DNA of 64,000 bases from Bacteroidaceae bacterium (GCA_017427065.1 JAFRTL010000012.1:1-64000), one strand, 5' to 3'; shown: positions 24,170-34,185, counted from the stretch's first letter. Notes: generated from the sequence alone by a model not told the origin. Translations and numbers: made by a program.

Positions 24170-25117
24170 TCAATCGATAAATATAACTCTTTTATTCTCT
24201 GTGCTTATCAATGTCTTCTGCTGCGCCAACACATCATATCCCACTAAGCCATCGATACCATCCTCAGCCTCGATGCCCATCGTACGGAGATTATGCAGAA
24301 GGAACTCCATGCCAGTGAATAGCTTGCCAGCAATCTCCATGCGAAACACTTCAATTTGAGTCACGCGTACAGGAATGCGTGAAATACCAGTCAGTTCCAT
24401 AGCACCAACGGGACGACTATGATTAGCCAATTGCCTCCTGTAGGTCTGCGAGAGTACACCACCCCCAGCTCCACAATCGATGCCCAACTGGTAGATATCA
24501 TCGCCAATTTTTGCCTCTACACATGGCACATGTTCCACAATAGTGAGTGGAGCCTCATGCAAAGCATTTGCAGAATATGTAGCAGCCAAATAAGCATCCG
24601 TATCAGATGGACGAATGAAGGTCAAAGTGGAGTCGGAATAATTGTAAAGCACATCATACCCCTGTAAGGTTTGTGCGCCTATCATGCCCAAAGCCTCTAT
24701 ACCATCCTCGCGCTCCATCTGTGACATCTCGATGCTGAGATACTGGGCACCTTCTTCTCGAATACCCTGTAGATCGAATTCATGAGCCGTATAGGTGTCG
24801 CGTCCTAGCATAGGCACTCCACTCACATCAGTGATGCGACTGTAGCTGCGACTGCGCTGACGAGAAGGATGGAAGTATCGGCGATTCACCATGGTACGAG
24901 GAGAGCCTGTATCGAAGATGAACCACCCTTGTAGGGAATCCAATTTCGCTTGCACAGCTATCATCTTATTAGGAGTGAGGTGAAAAGGCACAGTAATCAC
25001 AGGCGGAACATCAGCAGCAAGTTGTCTGCCAGACTCTTCCTTCGGGTGACTCATAGCACACTGCGATAAGAGAAAGATAAGGGCACCAAGCCAGATGTGA
25101 TATTTGGTCTTCGTCAT
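24170..25117 (-). CDS. Retropepsin-like aspartic protease, exported
   Basis: A protein of 315 residues from the ATG at 25117 (MTKTKYHIWLGALIFLLSQ). The frame extends 12 codons further to 25153, but the -7 box TACTTTTG (25122-25129, minus) lies inside that extension, so the shorter form is preferred. The signal ends in LLSQCAMSH, a possible lipobox. Two pepsin-type halves are visible: GWFIFDTGSPRTMVNRR (first DTG) and LGIDCGAGGGVLSQTY (second site DCG, with Cys replacing Thr). Each half ends in a hydrophobic-Gly motif (IEALGMIGAQTL, IDGLVGYDVL). It is probably a periplasmic single-chain two-lobed protease. The non-canonical second triad may lower activity. Confidence 0.8.
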   Translation of the reverse strand: MTKTKYHIWLGALIFLLSQCAMSHPKEESGRQLAADVPPVITVPFHLTPNKMIAVQAKLDSLQGWFIFDTGSPRTMVNRRYFHPSRQRSRSYSRITDVSGVPMLGRDTYTAHEFDLQGIREEGAQYLSIEMSQMEREDGIEALGMIGAQTLQGYDVLYNYSDSTLTFIRPSDTDAYLAATYSANALHEAPLTIVEHVPCVEAKIGDDIYQLGIDCGAGGGVLSQTYRRQLANHSRPVGAMELTGISRIPVRVTQIEVFRMEIAGKLFTGMEFLLHNLRTMGIEAEDGIDGLVGYDVLAQQKTLISTENKRVIFID

Positions 25118-25138
25118 GCCGCAAAAGTAAGGAAAATT

Positions 25139-25170
25139 TTTGGCATTGTACACGTTTTATCTTATCTTTG
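25139..25170 (+). promoter_or_regulatory. Promoter of the peptidase C26-addAB-recR operon
   Basis: TTTG at 25139-25142, 20 bases, then TATCTTTG at 25163-25170, 19 bases before the chosen ATG at 25190. It overlaps the opposite-strand -7 box of the retropepsin-like gene (25122-25129), so the two genes share about 70 bases of control DNA. Confidence 0.8.
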
Positions 25171-25189
25171 TCATAAAATAATTATTCTT

Positions 25190-25966
25190 ATGAAAAGACG
25201 TTTTTTCCTGAGTCTAATACTGACTATCTTATGCCTCACGGCACTGGCACAGGCTTCTAAGCCTGTCATTGGCATTACAACGGGGTTCAGCAACCAAATG
25301 TACACACTGCGCTATACCTGTGTGGAATCTGTAAAAGAGGCAGGGGGTATCCCCTTCATTCTGCCTTTTGTCGATAATGCAGAGGATGCTCGCGACTATA
25401 TCGCTCGCGTCGATGGACTGTTGCTAAGTGGCGGCGCTGATGTAGACCCTGTCTACTACAACGAAGAACCAGAGCGTGCACTTGGTTCGGTAGATCCTGA
25501 TCGTGATCTGGCAGAAATGCTTTACATTGAAGCAACAAAGAATGCCAATAAGCCTATACTTGCCATCTGCAGAGGTTCACAAATTCTCAATGTGGCCTTT
25601 GGTGGTACGCTCTACCAAGATATTTCTTCCTCTGTGAGAGGAGCCATCAAACATGGGCAGAGTCAGCCGGGCAAGTTCCCTTCACACAGCATCAGCATTG
25701 CCAAAGACTCTTACCTATACCAACTCATAGGATTGGAGGAAGTACGCGTGAACTCCTTCCACCACCAAGCAGTGAAAGACATTGCGCCTGATTTCAAGGT
25801 AACAGCTTATGCGCCTGACGGTGTCGTGGAGGCTTATGAGGGCTTCCCAAAGTGGGACGTTTTGGCTATACAATCTCATCCCGAGTATTTCGTGGCCGAC
25901 AATCATGATCCTCTATGGCTGAAAATCTTTACTGACTTCATTGACAGGGCGAACAAAAAGAGATGA
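25190..25966 (+). CDS. Exported class-I glutamine-amidotransferase-like hydrolase (peptidase C26, PuuD-like)
   Basis: 258 residues from the ATG at 25190; the frame is open further upstream but this start gives a signal peptide (MKRRFFLSLILTILCLTALAQ) and lies after the promoter. Family gamma-glutamyl-gamma-aminobutyrate hydrolase: GGADVDPVYYNEEP, the nucleophile elbow PILAICRGSQILNVAFGG (Cys), VNSFHHQAVKD, and the His-x-Glu of the triad in VLAIQSHPEYF. The signal sequence implies periplasmic hydrolysis of gamma-glutamyl compounds, unlike cytosolic PuuD. The stop overlaps the next start by four bases (ATGA), so it is translationally coupled to a DNA-repair helicase. That is an odd partnership. 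Confidence 0.88.
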   Translation: MKRRFFLSLILTILCLTALAQASKPVIGITTGFSNQMYTLRYTCVESVKEAGGIPFILPFVDNAEDARDYIARVDGLLLSGGADVDPVYYNEEPERALGSVDPDRDLAEMLYIEATKNANKPILAICRGSQILNVAFGGTLYQDISSSVRGAIKHGQSQPGKFPSHSISIAKDSYLYQLIGLEEVRVNSFHHQAVKDIAPDFKVTAYAPDGVVEAYEGFPKWDVLAIQSHPEYFVADNHDPLWLKIFTDFIDRANKKR

Positions 25967-28900
25967 GTTTAAAAATCTACAAGGCATCAGCTGGCAGCGG
26001 TAAGACCTATACGTTGGCAGTGGAGTATATCAAGTTCTTGATACAGAATCCACTGGCGTACAGGCAAATATTGGCTGTGACCTTTACCAATAAAGCTACA
26101 GCTGAAATGAAAGAGCGCATTGTCCAACAACTCTATGGGTTGGCCACAGGCGATGCTGACTCTGACTCCTATCTGCGCAGCATCAGTAAAGGATTGGGAG
26201 GAAAGGTGACAGACGAAGTGATTCGAAAAAATGCCAGTATAGCCTTGCAGAATATCCTTCATGACTACTCGCGTTTCCGTGTGCAGACCATTGATGCCTT
26301 TTTTCAGGAAGTGATGCGTAATCTGGCTCGCGAACTGAATCTGATGCCAGGCATGACCATCGAATTGAATACAACAGGGGTAGTTAATCAAGCCGTGGAG
26401 CATCTTATCGACGGGCTTCAGCGTGGCAACCAGGTGCTGGGGTGGATTGAAAGTTTCATAGAGGAACGAATCAGCGAAGGTAAGAAATGGGATGTGACTG
26501 CCGACACACAGCACTTTGGTATCAACCTTTTCAATGAAAACTATTTACAATATGGGAAGAAGCAGAGCGAGATGTTGCTTAAAGAACCCACATTGATAAA
26601 AAACTATCGAAGCCAACTGAAAACTTTGGAAAAGGCAGCGCTGGAAGAGATGAAGGACTATGGTGATAGATTCTTCTCCCTATTGAATGACAATGGACTG
26701 TCGGTGGATGATCTAGCAGGTAAAGGTAATGGTATAAGCAGCTACTTCAATAAGTTGTCAAAGGGCACTTTTCTCGACGAAGAAAAGGTGCGCAACAAAA
26801 CGGTGGAGAAGCATTTGGAGAGTGTCGAAGCATGGTGTACAAAGACCTCCAAACACAGGGCAGAAATCGTGTTCATAGCCGAAGAAAGTCTACTTCCATT
26901 ACTGAGGGAAGCAGAACAAAAACGAGGGCTGAATACACGCTTAATCAACACCTGCCAACTTTCATTAAGACATCTCAGTAAACTTCAGTTACTGGATAGT
27001 ATCAGTCAGCAGGTGAATATCGATAATAAAGAGGCTAATCGTTTCCTTCTCTCTGGTACAAATGCCCTACTCCACAGCCTTATGGAAGAAGGAGATGCAA
27101 ACTTTATCTTTGAAAAAATAGGTACCAGCATCAAGCATGTAATGATAGATGAATTCCAAGATACCAGCAGTATGCAATGGGACAACTTTATGTTGCTATT
27201 GGAAAATATTCTATCCGAGGGAAAGGACAGTCTTATAGTAGGCGATGTGAAACAGAGCATCTACCGCTGGCGCAATGGCGACTGGAACATTCTGAACCGT
27301 CTAGGTACTCCAAACGGTGAATTTCATCGGCACATACTTGTGGAGTCACTGAACTACAACCGGCGCAGTGAGAGCCGTATCGTAGACTTCAACAATGCAC
27401 TATTTCAAGAGGCACTACCCTACTTTCGTGAACTTGAGCCAAAGGAACCTGAAAAGGAATACGAAAAGCTGCAACAGGCTTACAGTGATGTCAAGCAATT
27501 GCTACCTGAAGATAAGGAGAAAGACAAGGGCTTTGTAAAAGTCAGCATGGTGAATGCGACAAAGGACTACGTTGAGGAAACGATCTCCCTTCTAGGAGAG
27601 GAAGTGAAACACCTCATGAATAGTGGGATTGAGCCTAACCAGATGGCTATCTTATTGCGTAACAATCTTAAATTGCCCGACATTGCTACGTATTTTGAAA
27701 CAGAACTGGGTATTCATCTAGTATCCGACGAAGCTTTCTTGTTAAGCGCATCAGAGGCAGTATGCCTCTTGATAGATGCCTTACGCGTATTGAGTGATCC
27801 TGAAAATTTAGTGGCAAAGGCATCGCTCCGCTTGGGATTTGAGTTACTGCACAAGGAGGAGAAACCTGCTTCATGGCATTCGATTTTCTCAAAAGAAAGT
27901 CAGCAACTAATACTCCCACCAACCTTCTCAGAGCATTTGAATGAATTAAGCCAATTACCTCTATACGAACTGGTTGAAGAACTTTATTCTATTTTTGAAT
28001 TAGATAAGATAAAGAAACAGGATGCCTATCTGCTTTGCTTTATGGACGAGGTGTCACAGTATCTTACCAACCATCCTTCAGATATCTCGGCGTTCCTCAA
28101 CTATTGGGATGAGGAGCTTAATGGCAAGTCCATTCCAAGTAGTGAGACTGACGGCATCAGGGTACTCACCATACACAAATCCAAAGGTCTGCAATTCCAT
28201 ACAGTGCTGATTCCTTTCTGCGACTGGACATTAGAGAAGGACGGACTGCATGAGTTGCTGATGTGGAATAAGAGTGTAGAACAGTCTCCATTCAATGCAC
28301 TCGATATTGTGCCAATGAACTTTGGTAAACAAATGCGAGACTCACTTTACCAAGCTGACTATGAAAAAGAACGTTTGCAACTATGGGTGGACAATCTGAA
28401 CCTGTTGTATGTGGCTGTAACCCGCGCTGAAAAAAATCTGTTGATGTGGAGCAAAGCCAGCACTTCTAACGAAAAATCGAAAAAGAATAGTCCGGCCTAT
28501 ATCTATGGACTTCTGGAGTATGTACTCCCAAAGATTGCGTATTCTCCTTTAGGTACATGGGATGCTGAAGAAAGCATCTATGAATTAGGGACGCTATGCA
28601 CAGACAATTCGAAGACTAACTCAAAGGGACATAATAAGTTGGTTAAGCATCAACAATCGCATAATGTTGAAATGGTAAGCGTGAAACCAAAGATACAGTT
28701 CCGCCAGTCCAACCGTTCTGCAGATTTCATTGCAGGAGTGGATGAGGAGGAGTCTCCGCAACGTTTCATCAATAGAGGAAAGTTGCTTCACGAGGTCTTC
28801 TCCGCCATTAGCACCAAGGAAGACATTCAACAAGCCATAGACCGCTTGGTGTTTGAGGGAGTGATTGGCTCACAAGCTGAAGAGCAGGAGATTAAGGCAT

Positions 28901-29205
28901 TGACAGAGCATGCGCTAACGCTTCCAGAAGTGCAAGAATGGTACAGCGGTAATTGGAAGTTGTTCAATGAGTGCGACATCATCTGGATGGAGCATGACGA
29001 GTTGAAGAAACGTCGTCCCGACCGTGTGATGCAGCACGACAATGATTTGGTCGTGGTGGACTTCAAATTTGGTCAGCCCCAAGAGAAATACCATCGCCAA
29101 GTACTAGGTTATATGAATCTTCTGCGAGGCATGATGGGCAATGAGAATAAGGCTATTAGAGGCTATCTGTGGTATGTGGACAATGATAAAATAGAGCGCG
29201 TATGA
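25963..29205 (+). CDS. AddA-like UvrD-family helicase-nuclease
   Basis: A 1080-residue SF1A helicase with a C-terminal RecB-type nuclease, probably the AddA partner in double-strand-break end resection. Motifs: Walker A IYKASAGSGKTYTLA (residue about 10), AVTFTNKATAEMKERI (Ia), MIDEFQDTSSMQWDNF (II), VGDVKQSIYRWRNGDW (III), VLTIHKSKGLQFHTVLIPF (V) and LLYVAVTRAEKNLLMW (VI). The nuclease is ECDIIWMEHDELKKRRPDRV then DLVVVDFKFGQPQEKYHRQV. This has the spaced Asp, D-F-K and Gln/Tyr residues of the family. It overlaps both neighbours by 4 bases, forming a tight operon with the AddB-like gene and recR. No canonical recB/recC is seen. Confidence 0.92.
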   Translation: MSLKIYKASAGSGKTYTLAVEYIKFLIQNPLAYRQILAVTFTNKATAEMKERIVQQLYGLATGDADSDSYLRSISKGLGGKVTDEVIRKNASIALQNILHDYSRFRVQTIDAFFQEVMRNLARELNLMPGMTIELNTTGVVNQAVEHLIDGLQRGNQVLGWIESFIEERISEGKKWDVTADTQHFGINLFNENYLQYGKKQSEMLLKEPTLIKNYRSQLKTLEKAALEEMKDYGDRFFSLLNDNGLSVDDLAGKGNGISSYFNKLSKGTFLDEEKVRNKTVEKHLESVEAWCTKTSKHRAEIVFIAEESLLPLLREAEQKRGLNTRLINTCQLSLRHLSKLQLLDSISQQVNIDNKEANRFLLSGTNALLHSLMEEGDANFIFEKIGTSIKHVMIDEFQDTSSMQWDNFMLLLENILSEGKDSLIVGDVKQSIYRWRNGDWNILNRLGTPNGEFHRHILVESLNYNRRSESRIVDFNNALFQEALPYFRELEPKEPEKEYEKLQQAYSDVKQLLPEDKEKDKGFVKVSMVNATKDYVEETISLLGEEVKHLMNSGIEPNQMAILLRNNLKLPDIATYFETELGIHLVSDEAFLLSASEAVCLLIDALRVLSDPENLVAKASLRLGFELLHKEEKPASWHSIFSKESQQLILPPTFSEHLNELSQLPLYELVEELYSIFELDKIKKQDAYLLCFMDEVSQYLTNHPSDISAFLNYWDEELNGKSIPSSETDGIRVLTIHKSKGLQFHTVLIPFCDWTLEKDGLHELLMWNKSVEQSPFNALDIVPMNFGKQMRDSLYQADYEKERLQLWVDNLNLLYVAVTRAEKNLLMWSKASTSNEKSKKNSPAYIYGLLEYVLPKIAYSPLGTWDAEESIYELGTLCTDNSKTNSKGHNKLVKHQQSHNVEMVSVKPKIQFRQSNRSADFIAGVDEEESPQRFINRGKLLHEVFSAISTKEDIQQAIDRLVFEGVIGSQAEEQEIKALTEHALTLPEVQEWYSGNWKLFNECDIIWMEHDELKKRRPDRVMQHDNDLVVVDFKFGQPQEKYHRQVLGYMNLLRGMMGNENKAIRGYLWYVDNDKIERV

Positions 29206-32090
29206 AGACCTTTTTGGAATTAGTAGCAGAAGACCTCTATGCAAAGATAGGCAACGAGCTTTCAGAAACGGCTGTGGTTTTTCCCAACAAGCGTGCCAGT
29301 TTGTTCTTCAACGAATACTTAGCCAAGAAAGCAGGGCGACCGGTTTGGGCGCCTGCCTTTATCAGCATCAGTGAGCTTTTCAGAGGATTGACGTCTTTAC
29401 AAGCAGCTGACAGTATTCGTTTGGTCTGCGAACTCTATAAGGTTTATCAAGAGGAAACTGGCAGCAAGGAATCTCTGGATGATTTCTACTTCTGGGGAGA
29501 ATTGTTAATCAGTGACTTTGACGATGTAGATAAGAACAAGGTTGATGCAACAAGGCTCTTCACCAATTTACGCCATCTGCAAGAACTCGGCAGAGGTTCT
29601 GACTTTCTGACTGATGAGCAAGTGGCCGCTATACGCGAGTTCTTCGATGATTTCTCCTTTGACAAACCTACCCAACTGAAGGAGAAGTTTATAAATATCT
29701 GGGACCATTTGGGTGCTCTCTATCAACAGTTCAGGAAACGACTTGAAGAGCAAGGAATCGCCTATGAAGGAATGATGTATAGAGAAGCCATCGAGCAATT
29801 GGATGCCTCTACCCTGCCCTATAAGCACTATGTGCTGGTGGGTTTCAATGTTCTCAATGCCGTGGAGCGCGAACTATTCGGAAAATTACAAGAATCTGGA
29901 AAGGCCATGTTCTATTGGGATTATGATGTGTTTTATACGAATTGGCCTAAGCATGAGGCTGGTGACTTTATCAATCGTAATCTACGGCAGTTCCCTAACG
30001 AGCTAACAGATACTTCTCTCTTTGATGTGATGAAAGGCCCGAAGGAAGTTAGATACATCGCTGCTCCAACTGAAAATGCCCAAGCAAGGTTTCTTCATCA
30101 ATGGATAGATCCTCAGACATGGGATGCTAACAAAGAGAAAGAACATGCGGTGGTGCTTTGCAATGAAGGCTTATTACTCCCAGTACTGCACAGCATTCCT
30201 TCATGTGTGAAGAACCTCAATGTCACTATGGGATTCCCTTTGTCCCAAACACCTGTGTGTGGCTTCATAAACGCCTTGATGGACCTTCAAACTAAAGGCT
30301 ATCAAGTGCAAGATGGGCGCTTCAGTTTTGAAACTGCCACAGCCGTTTTGAAACATCCTTATACGCTGCGACTGAGCAATCAGGCAAAAAATGTGCTGGA
30401 TCTCTTGGTAAAGAACAATCGCTTTTTCCCAACACTTTCGGAACTACAACTAGATGAATTCCTCACGCTGCTGTTCACCCCTCAGCAAGGTATCAAGGCT
30501 CTGTGCGAATACCTGATTAATATGTTACAGCAAGTCACAAAGCTTTATAGGGAGGAAACAGAAACTGAGGTTTTCAATCAATTATATCGGGAGTCACTCT
30601 TCAAAAGCTACACAATCATCAATCGCCTGATGAACTTGATAGAAGAAGGCACACTCACCGTACAACCGTCAACTTTCAGACGATTATTGTCAAGATTATT
30701 GCTGGGCGCAAGCATACCTTTCCATGGAGAACCTGCCATAGGTATGCAAATAATGGGGGTACTTGAAACTCGAAACCTTGACTTTAAGGACCTTTTGCTT
30801 CTTTCTGTCAATGAAGGGAAATTGCCTCATGGCGAAAGTGAAGCATCCTTTATACCTTACAATCTGCGTAAGGCTTTTGGAATGACTACCATAGAGCATA
30901 AGATTTCTGTCTATGCCTACTATTTCTATCGACTCATACAACGTGCAGAAAAAGTCACCTTGCTATATAATACATCCACAGACGGCATGAATCGTGGAGA
31001 AATGTCACGCTTCATGTTGCAATTCCTGGTTGATTGGCCACATGAAGTGACACAAGAATATTTGAAAGCCTCGCAAATTCCTGCGAATGAACGGTCGTTT
31101 GTGGTGGAGAAAGATACGGAAGTCATCCATAGCCTCTATCATCGCTTCGATGCAGAGAAAGATGCAGGCAAACCAGAAGAGAAACAAACGATGCTTTCAC
31201 CTTCTGCCATCAATTATTATATAGACTGTTCGATGAAGTTCTATTTCCGCTATGTGGCAGGATTGAGAGTGCCAGATGAAGTAAGTGCGGACATTGACAA
31301 TGCCCTCTTCGGCACCATCTTCCACTTGACAGCTCAGTATATCTATGAGGATCTAACAAAGCATGGAAAGCTGGTGCAGGCATCTGATCTGGAGACACTC
31401 TTGAAAGATAAGGTTAAGCTGCGTGACTATGTAGATCGGGCGTTTAAAGAAAAGTTCTTTAAAATTGGAAATGATGAGAAGAGTCAATATAATGGCGCTC
31501 AGATAGTGAACTTCGATGTGATTTTAAAATACATCACACAACTGCTACGAAATGATTGTCATCATGCGCCTTTCTCCTCTGAAGGAATGGAATTAAAGCA
31601 CACAGAGATCTTCCCTGTAAAGACACCACAAGGTATCTTGAATGTGCGTATTGGTGGAGTTATCGACCGTATGGATAGTAAAGGCGACACCTTGCGTATC
31701 ATCGACTATAAGACAGGAAAGGAAAAGGGCAATGCCACAACCTTGGAAGCTCTCTTTGTTTCTGCAAGAGAACGACCTTATCATGCTTTCCAAGCATTTC
31801 TTTATGCATGCATCATGAGTGGAAAACTCCAAGCGAAAGGACGGAATATGAAAATTCAGCCTGCACTTTACTACATACAAAAGTCGGCTGATGAATCATA
31901 TGAGCCAACCATCACTGTTGGTGGAAAAGGAAATGAAGTGAACGACTTCGCCGAACAATACGAAAAAGAGTTCAGAGAGCGTTTGCAAACATTACTTGAA
32001 GAGATCTTCAACCCGGAAGTTCCTTTTATGCAGACGGAGATAGAAGACCACTGCAAGTATTGCGATTTCAGGCAGTTGTGTAGAAGGTAA
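29202..32090 (+). CDS. AddB-like PD-(D/E)XK nuclease with iron-sulfur-type cysteines
   Basis: A 962-residue partner of the upstream AddA-like protein. The N-terminal helicase-like domain lacks an obvious intact Walker A (ETAVVFPNKRASLFFNEYLAKK opens it). The C-terminal RecB-type nuclease shows GGVIDRMDSKGDTLRIIDYKTGKEK and YHAFQAFLYACIM. One Cys in SAINYYIDCSMKFYF plus three in EDHCKYCDFRQLCRR bracket the nuclease domain, the arrangement that holds a 4Fe-4S cluster in AddB. The pair should process double-strand breaks for RecA loading. It starts in a 4-base overlap with the preceding gene. Confidence 0.9.
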   Translation: MKTFLELVAEDLYAKIGNELSETAVVFPNKRASLFFNEYLAKKAGRPVWAPAFISISELFRGLTSLQAADSIRLVCELYKVYQEETGSKESLDDFYFWGELLISDFDDVDKNKVDATRLFTNLRHLQELGRGSDFLTDEQVAAIREFFDDFSFDKPTQLKEKFINIWDHLGALYQQFRKRLEEQGIAYEGMMYREAIEQLDASTLPYKHYVLVGFNVLNAVERELFGKLQESGKAMFYWDYDVFYTNWPKHEAGDFINRNLRQFPNELTDTSLFDVMKGPKEVRYIAAPTENAQARFLHQWIDPQTWDANKEKEHAVVLCNEGLLLPVLHSIPSCVKNLNVTMGFPLSQTPVCGFINALMDLQTKGYQVQDGRFSFETATAVLKHPYTLRLSNQAKNVLDLLVKNNRFFPTLSELQLDEFLTLLFTPQQGIKALCEYLINMLQQVTKLYREETETEVFNQLYRESLFKSYTIINRLMNLIEEGTLTVQPSTFRRLLSRLLLGASIPFHGEPAIGMQIMGVLETRNLDFKDLLLLSVNEGKLPHGESEASFIPYNLRKAFGMTTIEHKISVYAYYFYRLIQRAEKVTLLYNTSTDGMNRGEMSRFMLQFLVDWPHEVTQEYLKASQIPANERSFVVEKDTEVIHSLYHRFDAEKDAGKPEEKQTMLSPSAINYYIDCSMKFYFRYVAGLRVPDEVSADIDNALFGTIFHLTAQYIYEDLTKHGKLVQASDLETLLKDKVKLRDYVDRAFKEKFFKIGNDEKSQYNGAQIVNFDVILKYITQLLRNDCHHAPFSSEGMELKHTEIFPVKTPQGILNVRIGGVIDRMDSKGDTLRIIDYKTGKEKGNATTLEALFVSARERPYHAFQAFLYACIMSGKLQAKGRNMKIQPALYYIQKSADESYEPTITVGGKGNEVNDFAEQYEKEFRERLQTLLEEIFNPEVPFMQTEIEDHCKYCDFRQLCRR

Positions 32091-32123
32091 TAGTATTGAT
32101 TTAGAGTTTAATCTAATTAAAAT

Positions 32124-32738
32124 ATGAACGAACAATATTCCTCCCAATTATTGGAGAAAGCAGTCAATGAATTTTCCAAATTGCCAGGCATCGGACGAAA
32201 GACAGCGATGCGTCTAGTGCTGCACTTGCTGCGTCAAGACGATGCAACGGTCGATGCTTTTGGAACAAGTATCATGACTTTGAAGCATAAGGTAAAGTAC
32301 TGCCATGTGTGCCACAACATATCTGATACCGAGACTTGCAATATTTGTGCAAATCCTCTAAGAGACAACACATCAGTCTGTGTAGTAGAAAGTATTCGTG
32401 ATGTGATGGCCATAGAGGCAACGCAGCAATATCACGGACTGTACCATGTACTTGGAGGTGTTATTTCTCCTATGGAGAGTATCGGTCCTAGCGATTTGGA
32501 GATTCAGAGCTTGATAGATCGAGTGAAGGCTGGCGGCGTGAAAGAGGTTATCTTGGCACTCAGCACCACTATGGAAGGTGATACCACCAACTTCTTCATA
32601 TATCGGAAACTGAAAGATGAACCAGTTAAGATTTCTGTATTAGCACGTGGAGTGTCTGTAGGTGATGAGTTGCAATATACTGATGAAGTGACATTAGGGC
32701 GCAGTATTATTAATCGAACACCCTATAATGGAAATTGA
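32124..32738 (+). CDS. recR: Recombination mediator RecR
   Basis: A 204-residue RecFOR-pathway clamp that helps load RecA on gapped DNA. Visible: helix-hairpin-helix [20 protein letters not shown], Cys4 zinc finger [16 protein letters not shown], and Toprim domain ([35 protein letters not shown]). A conserved C-terminus ([31 protein letters not shown]) follows. Full length. It follows the AddAB-like pair by 33 bases, so two recombination routes (break resection and gap repair) are in one transcription unit. Confidence 0.97.
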   Translation: MNEQYSSQLLEKAVNEFSKLPGIGRKTAMRLVLHLLRQDDATVDAFGTSIMTLKHKVKYCHVCHNISDTETCNICANPLRDNTSVCVVESIRDVMAIEATQQYHGLYHVLGGVISPMESIGPSDLEIQSLIDRVKAGGVKEVILALSTTMEGDTTNFFIYRKLKDEPVKISVLARGVSVGDELQYTDEVTLGRSIINRTPYNGN

Positions 32739-32751
32739 TATTAAATAGACT

Positions 32752-33192
32752 ATGGAAGATATTAAGAAAACGTTAAGTACAGTAAAGCAATGGTTTGGCA
32801 TCTTTTGGGCCATTCCTATTATTATCGTTTTAGTGCGTGAGCTTTCAGAAGATGGGAATGGACGCTTAGCCGACAATGCATCAGTTGTGTATGCCATGGA
32901 AACAGCAACCATTCTGCTTACCTGCATCAACGTGCCTTTGGCACTAAAGCTATTTACCTTATTTTTGAAGAAGAAAATTAATCACGTTGAATTAGGAGAT
33001 GCCTTGAAACTCTACAAGAAATGGAGTCTTGTCCGCTTGCTGCTATTGCTTGTTCCCGTTTATTTAGGACTAGCGACCTACTACATGTGCATGAGTACCA
33101 CTGGCATTCTATGTACAGCCATTGCCCTTACCGCTTCGTTGTTCTGTGTACCAAGCGAGAAAAACATAAAACAAGATCTAGAGATTGAATAA
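32752..33192 (+). CDS. Conserved membrane protein of unknown function
   Basis: A 146-residue protein with three to four hydrophobic segments: WFGIFWAIPIIIVLVREL, ATILLTCINVPLALKLFTLF, LVRLLLLLVPVYLGLATYYM and ILCTAIALTASLFCV. It starts 13 bases after recR. A charged loop (KKKINHVELGDALKLYKKW) lies between segments 2 and 3. I recognise no functional motif. It probably belongs to the recR operon and ends before the fabD promoter. Confidence 0.75.
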   Translation: MEDIKKTLSTVKQWFGIFWAIPIIIVLVRELSEDGNGRLADNASVVYAMETATILLTCINVPLALKLFTLFLKKKINHVELGDALKLYKKWSLVRLLLLLVPVYLGLATYYMCMSTTGILCTAIALTASLFCVPSEKNIKQDLEIE

Positions 33193-33236
33193 GAGGCAGA
33201 TAAACTGCATCCAGACATAAAAAATAAGTCACACAT

Positions 33237-33267
33237 TTTGTTATGCCCTCGATTTGCACTATCTTTG
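33237..33267 (+). promoter_or_regulatory. fabD promoter
   Basis: TTTG at 33237-33240, 19 bases, then TATCTTTG at 33260-33267. The leader is about 28 bases. Confidence 0.8.
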
Positions 33268-33300
33268 CAGCCTAATTTGTAAAAACAAACAATAGGTATT

Positions 33301-34185
33301 ATGAAAGCTTATGTATTTCCTGGGCAAGGTGCCCAATTCGTAGGAATGGGTAAAGACCTCTACGACAACTATCCTTTGGCAAAAGAACTCTTCGAGAAAG
33401 CAAATGAAATACTTGGTTACCGAATCACTGACATTATGTTTGAAGGCACTGATGAGGATCTCCGTCAGACAAAAGTTACTCAACCAGCTGTATTCCTCCA
33501 CTCTGTGATTTCTGCCCTTTGCTTAGGTGACGATTTTCAGCCAGAGATGACTGCCGGACATTCGTTGGGTGAGTTTTCTGCACTAGTGGCTGCAGGTGCA
33601 CTTGATTTCGAAGATGGTTTAAAATTGGTTTATGCTCGCGCTATGGCTATGCAGAAAGCTTGTGAAGCTCAACCATCAACCATGGCAGCTATCATCGGCC
33701 TACCTGATGAGAAGGTAGTAGAAATCTGTGAGGAAATCAATAACAATGGTGATGTGGTGGTTGCTGCTAATTTCAACTGTCCTGGTCAGCTTGTTATTTC
33801 TGGCTCTTTGGAGGGTATAAGCAAAGCCTGTGATGCACTGAAAGCTGCTGGAGCAAAGCGTGCTCTTCCACTCAAGGTTGGAGGAGCTTTCCATTCCCCT
33901 CTGATGCAACCAGCTAAGGAGGAATTGGAACAGGCCATCAATGCTACCAATTTCCACACTCCTAAATGCCCAGTTTATCAGAATGTTGACGCTCTGCCTC
34001 ATACTGATCCTGCAGAGATTAAGGCCAATTTGGTGGCACAGCTTACCGCTCCTGTTCGCTGGACTCAAATAGCTCAGCACATGCTGGCCGATGGTGCCAC
34101 TGAATTTACAGAGTGCGGTCCTGGTGCCGTATTACAGGGACTTATCAAACGCATCGACAAAGAAGCTAATGCTCATGGTATCTGA
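33301..34185 (+). CDS. fabD: Malonyl-CoA:ACP transacylase
   Basis: A 294-residue cytosolic enzyme that moves malonyl from CoA to acyl-carrier protein to start fatty-acid elongation. Visible: N-terminal VFPGQGAQFVGMG (oxyanion Gln), nucleophile elbow TAGHSLGEFSALVAAG with Ser88, Arg in KLVYARAMAMQKA, VAANFNCPGQLVISG, and catalytic His in KVGGAFHSPLM. The C-terminus VRWTQIAQHML...ECGPGAVLQGLIKRI is typical. Full length, with its own promoter, followed by a strong terminator. Other fab genes are not adjacent. Confidence 0.97.
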   Translation: MKAYVFPGQGAQFVGMGKDLYDNYPLAKELFEKANEILGYRITDIMFEGTDEDLRQTKVTQPAVFLHSVISALCLGDDFQPEMTAGHSLGEFSALVAAGALDFEDGLKLVYARAMAMQKACEAQPSTMAAIIGLPDEKVVEICEEINNNGDVVVAANFNCPGQLVISGSLEGISKACDALKAAGAKRALPLKVGGAFHSPLMQPAKEELEQAINATNFHTPKCPVYQNVDALPHTDPAEIKANLVAQLTAPVRWTQIAQHMLADGATEFTECGPGAVLQGLIKRIDKEANAHGI

